Position numbers and translations under genes: made by a program. Under the pieces are notes generated by a model, which saw nothing but the letters and a program-made list of their open reading frames with translations, was not told the origin of the DNA and made no database searches. Below are positions 50,728 through 60,474 of a DNA stretch of 64,000 nucleotides, piece after piece. Each line of letters opens with the position of its first letter. Positions within the stretch are counted from its first letter, which is position 1. Source of the DNA: Anaerolineae bacterium (GTDB lineage Bacteria; Chloroflexota; Anaerolineae; Aggregatilineales; J027); contig WBUL01000008.1 of assembly GCA_008933735.1 (NCBI GenBank), positions 124,001 to 188,000 of the forward strand, read 5' to 3'.

Positions 50728-53124
50728 TTAATCCAGTTTCAGATACGGTTCGCTGGCTTGGATTGCCTCGTACACATCAGCGGGGTCAGTCTCGTCATCA
50801 TCGTCGCTCGCGTAGCGTTCCGCCAGCCAGAACCAGGGTTCGTAAGCGGTCCTGCCCTGCCCTGGTACTTTCAACTGTGGCAGGTAATTCAAGCGGGCAG
50901 GACGGGCATACACCGCCGAAGCGTATTCCTGGACGCTGATTTCTGGCACAACCGCTCGAATCAAGTATTGATTGATTGTCTTTTCGTCTTCGCCGGAAAG
51001 CTGTGCCAGCACATAATATGCCCGTGCCCCATCAATAGGGTTGAGAAAAATCGCGGTGCGAGCATCTTTTTCAGCGTCTTCCCTTTGACCCATGCTGAGC
51101 GATATTTCAGCCCGCTCCGCATAGAGCACTGGCAGATTTCCCACGTTGTTTTCAATCGCCTCAGTGTACCATTGGAGCGCGGCAGCATGATCCTCTCTGT
51201 ACAGCGCATAATGGGCCAACGCCAGATAATCCAGATAAGATTCCGGCTCGATGTCAGCGACGGCTTTTTCCGCCCTTTCCGGCCAATCCAGATTCACCGC
51301 CAGAAGGGTGCGCTGCGCGGGCGAAAGCGTTGCATAAGCCAGCTCAAGTGCTGCTTCACGGGTCGGCGTGAGGGCATTCCAGTATTCGGAACGGGTGATT
51401 TCAATCCGCTTATCCAGGGCTTCCACATAAGACTGAATCGCGGCATCGGGCTGGCCTGCCGATTCCTGGTAGTCGGCCAGTAGGAGCCAGTACTGCCACA
51501 GGTCGGGACGAATGGCAAGCGCTTGCTGCATCGACTCAACAGCGCTGGCGTAATCGTTTTTCTGAGCATAGAGCGCAGCGAGATTGGCAAATCCGGTATC
51601 AAAAGTTGGATTGTCTTTCAATGTATCCACATGGGCAGCCACCGCCGCGTCGAGGTATTTTTCCGGCTCGTTTTCCGCTATCAAACCCAGCACATAGGCA
51701 TCCTGCAACAGATAAAGCCCAAAATCAGGATCAAGTGACTGCGCCCCACTGAGATAATCGCGGGATTGGGTGTATTCTTCCTTGCCAATCTGAACAAGAC
51801 CATTCATATAGCGCAGTCCGGCAACATCAACTCTTATCAGCCAGGCAAAAAATCCGATCACAAATACGGCTACACCATAGCTCCACAATCGGGATCTGTC
51901 GGTCGTTTCGCCACGCCGAAACGGGGTATGGTGACCCGCCACCACATAGGCGGAAAAAATGAGGATCGGCAGCACCGAGGCGGAAAGGGTAAAGGTGTCA
52001 ATCAGGCTGTGCAGGCAAAATCCAACCAGCGCGGCCAGTATTCCTTCCAACCGGATCTGGCGTCCTGTGCCCTCGTCCGACCATGTGCGCCACCAGAGCA
52101 CCAAAAAAATACCACCAAGCCAGAACACCACCATCAGCCCCGGTAAACCAATTTCTGCCAGCGTATTCAGCCAGAGATTGTGAGCCGCAACAATTTTGTC
52201 CTGAATCAGCGTTTTGTCACGGACCAGGCGATATTCCGCCCCAAACTGATAAACACCAACCCCGGTCATGGGATCATCCTCAACCATCCTCAGGGCGCTT
52301 TCCCACATATCGACTCGGCGCTGGTCGCTGGTGGAACTGGAACGGAACGCGAAAAACATCACCATGGCGCCAAGCAGAAAAATAACAGCCACCAGGCCGG
52401 TTAGAATGAATTTTCTGGGGAACAGTCTACGGCGTATTAACCAGAAACTCCCCATCACGCTAATTGCCCCTGCCAGAGCAACCAGACTCCCGCGTGATCC
52501 ACTTCCGACCAGCACCCACAGGATACCCAGACCGAGCAGATGCAGCCCTAACCGATGATCAGGTTGGCGAGCCGTCAGCCCCCAGGCAAAAACAACAGGC
52601 AATAGCAGAGCGGCATAATTGCCGACAATCGTTGAGACATTTAAGGCCAGTGAGAGCTTATGCAGTTCTGGGGGAATACTCACCCCCCCTATCGGGAACC
52701 ATCCCTGTTCCAGACCTGCGAATCCGGTCCCAAAATACCAGGAGAGAATTTCGACAATGCTGACAATGATCAGCACGCCCCCAGCCATGAACAGCGCCTC
52801 AAAGACCCAGCGCTGCCGCCCTCGCTGCATGACATCGATCAGGAGGTAGTACCAGACAACATGCATCCAGAAAGGCCAGCTTTGCTCCAGGCTGATACGC
52901 CAGTTTTGTGAGCTGGCGGTTGTCAGCCCCAGAATCAACGCATACACCAGGAGGGGCAGGTCAAATGGTGTGCGGGGCCAGTCACGCCGGACTAACCAGA
53001 GGAGAACAACCGCTGTGACTACGACGTGAAAAAAAATCCGCAGTACCAGGTTATTGGCAGTGTAAGCAGTTCCCCCGATAAAGGTAATGTATAAAATGGC
53101 GGCTAGGATTGCAAAACGCTGCAT
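50728..53124 (-). CDS. O-antigen ligase-like membrane protein with C-terminal TPR repeats
   Basis: A 798-residue protein. Residues 1-430 hold about 11 helices and the Wzy-C/WaaL-type outer loop with GSGSRGSLVALAGAISVMGS and VGVYQFGAEYRLVRDKTLIQ. Residues 430-798 are alpha-helical TPR repeats (for example FDTGFANLAALYAQKNDYAS, LYAERAEISLSMGQREDAEK), which should lie on the outside. Such ligases join polymerised glycan to lipid or protein acceptors; the TPR part may hold the acceptor. It follows the GT4 by 3 bases on the same strand, so the two share a transcript. Polymerase (Wzy) function is an equal alternative to ligase. Confidence 0.87.
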   Translation of the reverse strand: MQRFAILAAILYITFIGGTAYTANNLVLRIFFHVVVTAVVLLWLVRRDWPRTPFDLPLLVYALILGLTTASSQNWRISLEQSWPFWMHVVWYYLLIDVMQRGRQRWVFEALFMAGGVLIIVSIVEILSWYFGTGFAGLEQGWFPIGGVSIPPELHKLSLALNVSTIVGNYAALLLPVVFAWGLTARQPDHRLGLHLLGLGILWVLVGSGSRGSLVALAGAISVMGSFWLIRRRLFPRKFILTGLVAVIFLLGAMVMFFAFRSSSTSDQRRVDMWESALRMVEDDPMTGVGVYQFGAEYRLVRDKTLIQDKIVAAHNLWLNTLAEIGLPGLMVVFWLGGIFLVLWWRTWSDEGTGRQIRLEGILAALVGFCLHSLIDTFTLSASVLPILIFSAYVVAGHHTPFRRGETTDRSRLWSYGVAVFVIGFFAWLIRVDVAGLRYMNGLVQIGKEEYTQSRDYLSGAQSLDPDFGLYLLQDAYVLGLIAENEPEKYLDAAVAAHVDTLKDNPTFDTGFANLAALYAQKNDYASAVESMQQALAIRPDLWQYWLLLADYQESAGQPDAAIQSYVEALDKRIEITRSEYWNALTPTREAALELAYATLSPAQRTLLAVNLDWPERAEKAVADIEPESYLDYLALAHYALYREDHAAALQWYTEAIENNVGNLPVLYAERAEISLSMGQREDAEKDARTAIFLNPIDGARAYYVLAQLSGEDEKTINQYLIRAVVPEISVQEYASAVYARPARLNYLPQLKVPGQGRTAYEPWFWLAERYASDDDDETDPADVYEAIQASEPYLKLD

Positions 53125-53127
53125 GAG

Positions 53128-54336
53128 CTATTGGGCTTCCAGAAGGATTTTTTCATAGGCGAGGACTACCTGTTGATGGTCATAATGCTGCTCTGCGTAT
53201 CGGCGGGCGGAGCGGCTGCATTGGTCGTGAAAGTCCTGATCATCGAGCAGTTTTTCTATTGCAGCCACCAGGCCGCTGACATCCTTGCAGGGCACAGTGA
53301 TACCTGCCCCGCTTTCCTTGATAATTGCCGCTCCTAATCCGTTCATACAGGCCGCAACCGGAATTCCACAGGCCATCGACTCATAGATTTTGGCAGGAAT
53401 AGTGCCTTGATACAGATCATGATCGCCCATCGCCCAGTAGGTTAACTGCGATACATTCCATGCCTGGGGAATTTCGTCTCTATCCAGCCAGTGAATCCAT
53501 TTCATCCCGTCGGACAGGTTTTTTTTCACGAGCTCTTTCTGGCTGCCCTGCCCAATGAATACAAACTGAACATCCTCACGATGATCAAAAGCGCGAGCAG
53601 TCTCGATCATCGTTTGAAAATCATACTGTGTGGAAAATGTGCCAATGAAAGAGACGATTTTTTTTTGCCCAAGCTGATATTTCTGGCGAAACGCATCGGT
53701 CTCACACGTGGGATTAAATTCATTTAAATCCACTCCGTTATAAATTACCTTGACCTTTTTATTGATCCCACTGTACTGCTGTATTTTCTCCGCCCAGATT
53801 GGGCTAAGGGCGACAATCTGGCTGGCGTGGCGGTAGGCAAAGTCAACCGTTTTGCGGGAGAGGCGGTAGATCAGGCTTGTTTCCGTCAGTGCCCCCACTG
53901 ACAGCAAATGATCAGGCCATAAATCTGAGACGTTCAGAACATAAGGCGTGCGCTTCAGGAGAGCCAGGGCAACCCCCGCCATTGCCGGGAAAACCGGCTG
54001 GGCTTCAATCAGGATCACATCAACCCTGGGAATGGCCAGTCCGCGCAAAAACGCGGTGAGCATAAAACTAATGTGGCTGATGAGTTTGTGACTGATACGC
54101 GAGCTGGCTGTAGGCAGCAGCCAGGTTTGGATCACGCGCATACCATTCCGGTTTTCAGCCACAATGAACTTGCCACGATACCCGTCATGAATGTGGCCCT
54201 GGGGGTAATGCGGCAGACTGGTCAGGATCGTTACCTGGTGCCCACGCTGATTCAGCAGGCGTGCAAGACGAGTCAGGCGAACAGCGGCAGCCCCCGAGTC
54301 CGGTTCAAAATAATTGCTGATAAAGAGAATGTGCAT
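53128..54336 (-). CDS. Glycosyltransferase family 4 (WbuB-like)
   Basis: A 402-residue GT-B enzyme. N-domain MHILFISNYFEPDSGAAAVR and SDLWPDHLLSVGALTETSLI, with the DLWP segment typical of WbuB / FucNAc or GalNAc GT4 enzymes; C-domain KKIVSFIGTFSTQYDFQTMI, and ESMACGIPVAACMNGLG in place of the usual E-x7-E. Start ATG at 54336 is preceded by a weak binding site. It heads the GT4 / O-antigen ligase unit. Donor not predictable. Confidence 0.88.
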   Translation of the reverse strand: MHILFISNYFEPDSGAAAVRLTRLARLLNQRGHQVTILTSLPHYPQGHIHDGYRGKFIVAENRNGMRVIQTWLLPTASSRISHKLISHISFMLTAFLRGLAIPRVDVILIEAQPVFPAMAGVALALLKRTPYVLNVSDLWPDHLLSVGALTETSLIYRLSRKTVDFAYRHASQIVALSPIWAEKIQQYSGINKKVKVIYNGVDLNEFNPTCETDAFRQKYQLGQKKIVSFIGTFSTQYDFQTMIETARAFDHREDVQFVFIGQGSQKELVKKNLSDGMKWIHWLDRDEIPQAWNVSQLTYWAMGDHDLYQGTIPAKIYESMACGIPVAACMNGLGAAIIKESGAGITVPCKDVSGLVAAIEKLLDDQDFHDQCSRSARRYAEQHYDHQQVVLAYEKILLEAQ

Positions 54337-54385
54337 TGGCGCTGGTCATTCCCCGTAGTCTAGGCCAATTTTAGCCGAAAGCCGC

Positions 54386-55441
54386 TCAATTTTGAATTAA
54401 TCCGAGGATGCGGGCACGGGCGGCGGCCTGAGTCCGGCTGTGAACACTCATTTTATGATAGATGCTCTTCACATGGGTTTTGACGGTACCAGGAGATACA
54501 ATCAGAATTTGCGCGATGTCCTGGTTAGAATAACCCGCCGCCAGAAGCTGCAAAACCTCTAATTCCCGGTCTGTCAGAGAATCAGAGAGCGGTTGTGTCG
54601 ATATGGCGGGTGGGGTCGATAGGGTTCGGTTATTGAGGGCATCAAGCAGCTTATTGGCATACATCGCCGAAACCGGAGAGCGTGTCGTCAGCACACCCTT
54701 CAACAGATCAGTCAGGGGGGGGCCGGTATCCGTAAAAAGCCGGATAAATCCCTCCGATTCGGTCATTTCCAACACACGGCTTAGAATACTGACCGCCTGT
54801 GCGGTTTCCCCAAACACATGAAATGTTTCTGCCTGAAGGAGCATTAATTTAAGCTGGTATACCAAATGGTTGTTTTCTTCTGCCACCCCAAGCTGCGCGT
54901 CGAGCAAATCCAATACTTCCTCAGCCTCGCCGCGCACCAGCAGCATTTTAATATAAGTTAGAAATTCAATCGCCGAGGCATTTTTTAATTCGACAGTGTC
55001 AAACCAGTCAGTGCCGATGCTGTAATCATCCTGCCTCAGAGCTATCAGAACGCGAAACGCCGCACACTGAGTCTTTAAGTCAGGAGGAGCTAATTCCTCA
55101 GCTTTTTTCAGATGATCGAACGCGCCTGAAGGGTGTTGTCCGGCAATTTTTACCCACGCCAGGGCAAGCTGTGTCTCAATCCTGATGTCATCAGATGGAA
55201 AACTCAGAGCATCGTTTAGATAACGAGAGGCCAGTGTTAAATCATTCCATTCATAGGCGAGCTGACCTAATCCAAGATAAGCCAGACCGAGTCCGGGAGG
55301 GTCGCTACGATCAGGAACCAGTTTTAACGCCTGCTGGTAAGTCTGGTGAGCGAGAGTCAAACTACCCGCCGCGTAATATTCGCGGGCAAGACGGCAAATC
55401 GCCCACAGGCAGGTTTCCAGCCAGAATGAGTTTGAGATCAT
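54386..55441 (-). CDS. LuxR-family regulator with TPR-like repeats, lacking the MalT ATPase domain
   Basis: A 351-residue protein. The helical N-terminal part (1-265) is of TPR type (GLGLAYLGLGQLAYEWNDLT, LALAWVKIAGQHPSGAFDHL), as in the sensor half of MalT-type LAL regulators; the C-terminal HTH is LTDRELEVLQLLAAGYSNQD through KTHVKSIYHKMSVHSRTQAA (290-345). The Walker ATPase domain that comes first in MalT is absent. The codon just upstream of the ATG is a stop, and no ribosome binding site is visible, so either the N-terminus was lost or this is a naturally short regulator. Divergent from the GT-C-like gene, which it may control. Confidence 0.72.
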   Translation of the reverse strand: MISNSFWLETCLWAICRLAREYYAAGSLTLAHQTYQQALKLVPDRSDPPGLGLAYLGLGQLAYEWNDLTLASRYLNDALSFPSDDIRIETQLALAWVKIAGQHPSGAFDHLKKAEELAPPDLKTQCAAFRVLIALRQDDYSIGTDWFDTVELKNASAIEFLTYIKMLLVRGEAEEVLDLLDAQLGVAEENNHLVYQLKLMLLQAETFHVFGETAQAVSILSRVLEMTESEGFIRLFTDTGPPLTDLLKGVLTTRSPVSAMYANKLLDALNNRTLSTPPAISTQPLSDSLTDRELEVLQLLAAGYSNQDIAQILIVSPGTVKTHVKSIYHKMSVHSRTQAAARARILGLIQN

Positions 55442-55477
55442 AGTCTATGTTTTACCAGACAAAGCGATAATTGAGTA

Positions 55478-55507
55478 TTGATAACCCCGGTGTTCAAGCT
55501 ATATAGT
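55478..55507 (+). promoter_or_regulatory. Promoter of the GT-C-like / GT2 unit
   Basis: TTGATA (55478-55483), 18-base spacer and TATAGT (55502-55507); both boxes match five of six consensus bases. Start near 55513 would leave the ATG at 55516 without a leader, supporting 55531 as the true start. Confidence 0.6.
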
Positions 55508-55530
55508 GGATTGTTATGAGGAAGGTCAGG

Positions 55531-57879
55531 ATGCAAAATGCGCTCCATCGGCATGGGGTTTCCTTGCTGATTTTGTTGATTATCGTCCTCTATGTGGCTG
55601 TCAATATAAAAAGTTTTTCCGGGAAACCGCTTATCCGATGGGGAGATACCGATGTTTATGACGAAATCTCTCAGGCAGGTTTTACCGATAGAGCCATGTG
55701 GGTCGGCCAGAAGCCACCAACCTTGCCCCTGGTCTACCGCTTCTTTAGAAATGACGATCAGCAGATAGCCAACTTTCAACTGGCTGTCTCGATGATTAGC
55801 TGGATTTTCTTTGGGCTTACCCTGACGCTCATTCTTGAAAATCGGCTGCTTAAAGTTCTGGCATTGCTGGCGGCGCTGGGCCTGAGTCTAAGCGTTAGTC
55901 TTTTTTTATGGCATACCATCATGCTCTCGGAAAGTCTGTCCAACTCGCTCATGGTGCTGGCAGTCGGTAGTTCCCTGCTCTCGATCTGGTATCTGAAAAA
56001 AAGACCTGACCTCAATTGGCGCTATCAGATACTACTGGCGTCTGGGCTGCTGCTGGTTTTCTTTCCCTGGGGATTTATCCGCGACCCCAACGGTTACTTT
56101 CTGCTTGGCTGTGCAGGTTTGATCGCCATCGGTCTTGCGGGAGCATGGTGGAAATGGCGTACCTTTCGCCCATATACTCCCTTTTTGATAACCGTCATAA
56201 TCGGTTTCATCGCAATGTTCTGGGGACTTAACCGCACGGCCTCAATCGTTGGGCGCTGGAAACCGAGTATTTACATCGTCACCGCTCAATTCATCCTGCC
56301 TGACCCTGAAAGCACTGCTTTTTTTGTGGATCATGGAATGCCTGAGCCTGACTCATTGCGTCAGTTTGAGGGACTCCTCCCCCCCTGGGAAAGTGCATGG
56401 CCCACCGCATACGATGAGTGGGTTAACAGCGGAAAAGCGAGACAGGTTTATCTGGAATATTTGCTCTGGAAAGCGCCAGAGAGTTTAATAACCCCCCTGA
56501 AACACTGGCGTCTAATCTATGCGCCAGATTTACAGGGTTGGGGAAAACACGAAATTCAGGCGGCTTTTCTTGAGAAGTTTTTTGACGAAAATGTCTACAC
56601 GCCTACCGGTTTTTGGCTCATCAGCCTTCTGTTCGTCACCATCCTACTTCTTAGCTACTTAATCTCACAGGCAGCTTATACCGAATACTGGCTTGTTCCC
56701 CTGATATTGCTCATCCTACTTTATCCGCTTACTTTTATGATCTGGTATTCCAGTGGGGGGCACACAGATCGCCATGCGCTCACTGTGAATCTCCAACTGC
56801 GATTGACCGTGCTGCTCTTTTTGTTTCTTAGCATGGATACCTTTTTGAAACTAAGATCGATGCAACGCGCATGGCGCTGGGCATCACCGCACCGGATACA
56901 AACGGTGCTGCTCACTGGAATTGTGCCTTTGATGATCCTGGAAGTTATTTTTCGATTACCGCTTACCCGTGATACGTTCATCTTACCTGCTGCAACCGCG
57001 CTCTCTTCTCAGCAAAATATTCTGAGTCCCTGGCATGTACATGACGTGGTGTATTTTGCTTACGAAGACAACCTAGAAAAATGGACAGGGGAAGATGCGG
57101 TGCTGGTCAGTTCGATGTCCACAGAGCCAGGACGTATGACGCTGCTGTATGCTGAAAAGTGGAGGGCAGTGCCGGATCGAGAGATTGACGACATAAACCT
57201 GGCACGTTACGTAAGACAGTGGCAGGAAACCGGATCACCTGAATTTTTGACAACCGCAAATATAGAATTCATGTTTCTGGAGCGCTCCTGGCTGGAGAAG
57301 CAGGAACCCTTCCAGAGACTTGCTCTGGAAAATCCGGCTTACTATGAATTATTGTACGAAAATGATGCTCGGCTTTTATATCGGGTGCAGGATGGCGTAA
57401 CGCCAACCACCTCGAACAGTGCGACGATGGGACTGTCAGAGGCAAATTATGAGGATTATCTCGCTTATCCATTTACCCTGGTGGAACCAGGCAGCGTTAT
57501 CTTCAGCCCGATGCGCGGCCTGGATTGGTTTGAAAACGCCTCAGATATTGGCAGGCTTGTTGAAGCGGCACAGTTACCGGGCGAACAACGTCATTTTTTC
57601 TATGATTTGATGCACCTCTGGGAGCAGCGCCTTACCCCCGACACCTTGAATCTAAACCCACAGAAAACTGCCATCTTTCAGGAATGGCAAGCGACTCGCT
57701 ATTCAAGTTATCTGGCTGAACTGGGCATCGATTATCTTTTGGTCAATGATCTGTGGATGTCATATCTGACAACCGATGAATATTATGTTTTTCAACTGTC
57801 CACGCATTATGAACTCGTCGCTGAATGGTCAGATAATCTTCCAGGCTTCTATCGGCTATACCGGGTCGTGTCAGGTTAG
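55531..57879 (+). CDS. GT-C-like polytopic membrane protein with outer domain
   Basis: A 782-residue protein with a signal-like first helix (VSLLILLIIVLYVAVNI), an outer loop containing GDTDVYDEIS, about 11 helices to residue 480, and then a soluble outer domain. The early acidic loop, the helix count and the outer domain fit the GT-C fold (PMT/YfhO type) that takes sugars from polyprenyl phosphates. The outer part contains two related segments, IEFMFLERSWLEK...ARLLYRV and IDYLLVNDLWMSY...FYRLYRV. Start: ATG 55531 with GAGGAAGG five bases upstream; ATG 55516 would overlap it. It lies upstream of a GT2 that makes such donors. No exact family name can be given. Confidence 0.7.
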   Translation: MQNALHRHGVSLLILLIIVLYVAVNIKSFSGKPLIRWGDTDVYDEISQAGFTDRAMWVGQKPPTLPLVYRFFRNDDQQIANFQLAVSMISWIFFGLTLTLILENRLLKVLALLAALGLSLSVSLFLWHTIMLSESLSNSLMVLAVGSSLLSIWYLKKRPDLNWRYQILLASGLLLVFFPWGFIRDPNGYFLLGCAGLIAIGLAGAWWKWRTFRPYTPFLITVIIGFIAMFWGLNRTASIVGRWKPSIYIVTAQFILPDPESTAFFVDHGMPEPDSLRQFEGLLPPWESAWPTAYDEWVNSGKARQVYLEYLLWKAPESLITPLKHWRLIYAPDLQGWGKHEIQAAFLEKFFDENVYTPTGFWLISLLFVTILLLSYLISQAAYTEYWLVPLILLILLYPLTFMIWYSSGGHTDRHALTVNLQLRLTVLLFLFLSMDTFLKLRSMQRAWRWASPHRIQTVLLTGIVPLMILEVIFRLPLTRDTFILPAATALSSQQNILSPWHVHDVVYFAYEDNLEKWTGEDAVLVSSMSTEPGRMTLLYAEKWRAVPDREIDDINLARYVRQWQETGSPEFLTTANIEFMFLERSWLEKQEPFQRLALENPAYYELLYENDARLLYRVQDGVTPTTSNSATMGLSEANYEDYLAYPFTLVEPGSVIFSPMRGLDWFENASDIGRLVEAAQLPGEQRHFFYDLMHLWEQRLTPDTLNLNPQKTAIFQEWQATRYSSYLAELGIDYLLVNDLWMSYLTTDEYYVFQLSTHYELVAEWSDNLPGFYRLYRVVSG

Positions 57880-57944
57880 TGTCTGGTATAACACTCAACT
57901 TCGTCGCTATACTCATGATCGCTTGTGATAGTTAAGGAGAATTT

Positions 57945-58817
57945 ATGCTGCCGGAAAATTTATCGGTCTCTGTCATTATCCCCGCTCACAATGAGGAAAA
58001 GGAAATCGGGGATATTGTGCGGCGGATTCTGGCAGTTCGGTCAGATTTTGAAGTGATCGTAATAAACGACGGTTCTCGTGATAACACCGCCAAAGCGGCA
58101 GAGGCGGCAGGTGCACGGGTCATTTCTCATCCGTATAATCTCGGTAATGGGGCGGCGGTCAAAACCGGGATTCGGGAAGCCAGAAATGACGTGATCCTGA
58201 TGATTGATGCCGACGGTCAGCACCCCCCGGAAAGCATTCCCCAACTAATTGACAAATTGGATCTGTACAAGATGGCTGTGGGATCACGAACCCCTAAATC
58301 CAAGGTATCACGCTTCCGCACGTTTGGGAATACATTTATGCGCTATTTCGCCATGTACCTGACTGATGCCTACATCGCGGATTTAACCTCCGGCTACCGG
58401 GCAGTGTACCGCGATGTAGCGCTGGAATTTATTCATCTGCTGCCGAACAAGTATTCCTATCCAACCACACTGACCATGTGTCTGCTGAAAGAAGGGTATC
58501 CGATTGCCTGGGTGCCGATGGATGAAATCAGCGGGCGGGGTTCTGGCGCCAGCGGGATTAAACCTTTGCGTGATGGGATACGGTTTTTATCCATCATGAT
58601 TCGGATTACGATGCTGTTCAGCCCGCAGCGTGTTTTTTTCCCGATTGGAGCGGCGGTGCTGGCACTGGGCATTTATATGTCCGTCCTCACCATCCGTCGC
58701 AGTATCCTTGAACCCAGCGCTGCAATGGTGGTAATGGTAGGTGTGTTTATTATTCTATTCGGGTTGGTTGCAGAACAACTGGCGGTGATTCGGCGCGAGT
58801 TGAATCGGCGCTGGTGA
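57945..58817 (+). CDS. Polyprenol-phosphate glycosyltransferase (GT2, with two C-terminal helices)
   Basis: A 290-residue GT-A enzyme: VSVIIPAHNEEKEIGDIVRR, VINDGSRDNT, the metal motif MIDADGQHPPESI and TSGYRAVYR. Two hydrophobic helices at the C-terminus (VFFPIGAAVLALGIYMSVLT and AAMVVMVGVFIILFGLVAEQ) place it with CsbB/GtrB/ArnC-like transferases that load a sugar on polyprenyl phosphate. AAGGAG lies upstream. Directly after its stop comes the AP-superfamily gene. Together with the GT-C-like gene before it, it forms a donor-and-transferase pair. Confidence 0.9.
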   Translation: MLPENLSVSVIIPAHNEEKEIGDIVRRILAVRSDFEVIVINDGSRDNTAKAAEAAGARVISHPYNLGNGAAVKTGIREARNDVILMIDADGQHPPESIPQLIDKLDLYKMAVGSRTPKSKVSRFRTFGNTFMRYFAMYLTDAYIADLTSGYRAVYRDVALEFIHLLPNKYSYPTTLTMCLLKEGYPIAWVPMDEISGRGSGASGIKPLRDGIRFLSIMIRITMLFSPQRVFFPIGAAVLALGIYMSVLTIRRSILEPSAAMVVMVGVFIILFGLVAEQLAVIRRELNRRW

Positions 58818-58832
58818 ATGGAGAAAACAACA

Positions 58833-60470
58833 ATGCGTGTCCTGGTCATTGCGCTGGATGGCGCAACCTTCGATATTTTGACCCCCTGGTTAGATCAACT
58901 GCCGACCCTCAAAAAGCTGCATGATGAAGGGGCAAAAGCCTCTCTGATGACCACCTTTCCGCCTATTACAGCGGCGGCATGGAATTCGTTTGCGACTGGC
59001 AAAAACCCCGCTAAACACGGCATTTTTGAATTTTTGCAGCGCCGGGAGGGCAGTTATGATGTTGAAACCATGACTGCCAATCATCGAAAAGCACGTACTC
59101 TATGGCGAATTCTGAGTGACGCGGGCAAAAATGTAATTGTTGTTAACGTACCTGTCACCTATCCTCCAGAGCCCGTCAATGGGTCGCTGGTCGCCGGAAT
59201 GCCCGTCCCAGCGAACCGGAGGGATTTTGCACATCCCCCGGAACTAACGCAGGAAATCATGCAGTGGTTTCCTGACTACAGCATCAACGCGACCAGCGTG
59301 TATATTCGTGGCAGAGCAGAGGATTTTCTGAACGACATTCGCCGTGAATTGAACCAGCGCTTAACGGTTGCTGAACGCCTCATGCAGCGGCAGGACTGGG
59401 ATTTTGCGATGATACACATCCTCGGTACCGACCGGATACAACACGAGTTCTGGCACTGCATGGATGAAAGCCATCCTAAACACACGGGGGAAGCACCCAG
59501 GTACAAAAATGCGATTCTGGAATATTATCAGGAGATTGACCGTAACCTGCACCGTCTTCTTGATCTTACGGACGAAAAGACCAGCGTATTTGTCATTTCA
59601 GATCACGGTTTTGGGCCGCTGCATCAATTTGTCTATCTCAACACCTGGCTGCTTGCCGAAGGTTTTCTTGTGCTGAAGAAAAATGGGCTGACACGGCTCA
59701 AATCACTGGCCTTCCGGCTTGGATTTTCACCAACCAATATCTATAAACTGGTGGCAATGCTGGGTCTAGGTGGTGTGCGCGGCGGGATGGACATGGGCAA
59801 ACGCCAGCAGCTATTGGATATGCTGTTCCTCTCGCTGCGCGATGTCGATTGGTCAAAAACAAAAGCCTATGCACGCGGCAATTTTGGGCAGATTTTTTTG
59901 AATGTTAAGGGCCGTGAACCGGAGGGCATCGTTGAGCCTGGCGTTGATTATGATAAAACGGTCTGGGAAATTATCAAACGCCTCCCCAATTTAAAAGACC
60001 CTCAAACGGGTCAGCCGCTGGTTGCACGGGCGGAAAAACGCGACGCCCTGTTCAATGGGGCTTATCTCAATCGTGCCCCCGATATTGCGGTTTTCATGAA
60101 GGAAGAAACGTATGTGCCGCTTGGCACTGCCGATTTTCCCGCCAACACAGTTGCGGAAGCCGCTGTTGGTAATACGGGCGACCACCGCTTTAATGGAATC
60201 CTCGTCATGAATGGCTACGGTATACAGCAGGCTGATCTGGGTGAAGCGAGTTTAATGGATGTAGCGCCGACGGTTCTGCATCTGCTGGGTGTTCCAGTGC
60301 CAAAAGACATGGATGGAAAAGTGCTTTTATCAGCCCTGACTCCCGATTTACACGCGGTACAATATATCGATGTTGTGGATGAATCACTACCTGCTGCCCG
60401 TTCACCCTACAGTGCTGAAGAAGAAGCCGAGATGACGCAGCATCTCGCAGACCTGGGATACTTAGGCTAA
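58833..60470 (+). CDS. Alkaline phosphatase-superfamily phosphodiesterase/nucleotide pyrophosphatase-like hydrolase
   Basis: A 545-residue metal-dependent hydrolase. First metal Asp in [10 protein letters not shown], nucleophile Thr in [20 protein letters not shown], second metal site in [13 protein letters not shown], and the last His in [14 protein letters not shown]; these are the ligand sets of the NPP/phosphopentomutase-like AP superfamily. No signal peptide, so it is cytoplasmic. ATG 58833 has GGAG 9 bases upstream, in the codons after the ATG at 58818; the earlier ATG is possible (550 residues). It lies in the GT2 unit and may cleave a nucleotide-sugar or phosphodiester in the same pathway. 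Substrate unknown. Confidence 0.85.
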   Translation: MRVLVIALDGATFDILTPWLDQLPTLKKLHDEGAKASLMTTFPPITAAAWNSFATGKNPAKHGIFEFLQRREGSYDVETMTANHRKARTLWRILSDAGKNVIVVNVPVTYPPEPVNGSLVAGMPVPANRRDFAHPPELTQEIMQWFPDYSINATSVYIRGRAEDFLNDIRRELNQRLTVAERLMQRQDWDFAMIHILGTDRIQHEFWHCMDESHPKHTGEAPRYKNAILEYYQEIDRNLHRLLDLTDEKTSVFVISDHGFGPLHQFVYLNTWLLAEGFLVLKKNGLTRLKSLAFRLGFSPTNIYKLVAMLGLGGVRGGMDMGKRQQLLDMLFLSLRDVDWSKTKAYARGNFGQIFLNVKGREPEGIVEPGVDYDKTVWEIIKRLPNLKDPQTGQPLVARAEKRDALFNGAYLNRAPDIAVFMKEETYVPLGTADFPANTVAEAAVGNTGDHRFNGILVMNGYGIQQADLGEASLMDVAPTVLHLLGVPVPKDMDGKVLLSALTPDLHAVQYIDVVDESLPAARSPYSAEEEAEMTQHLADLGYLG

Positions 60471-60474
60471 AATT

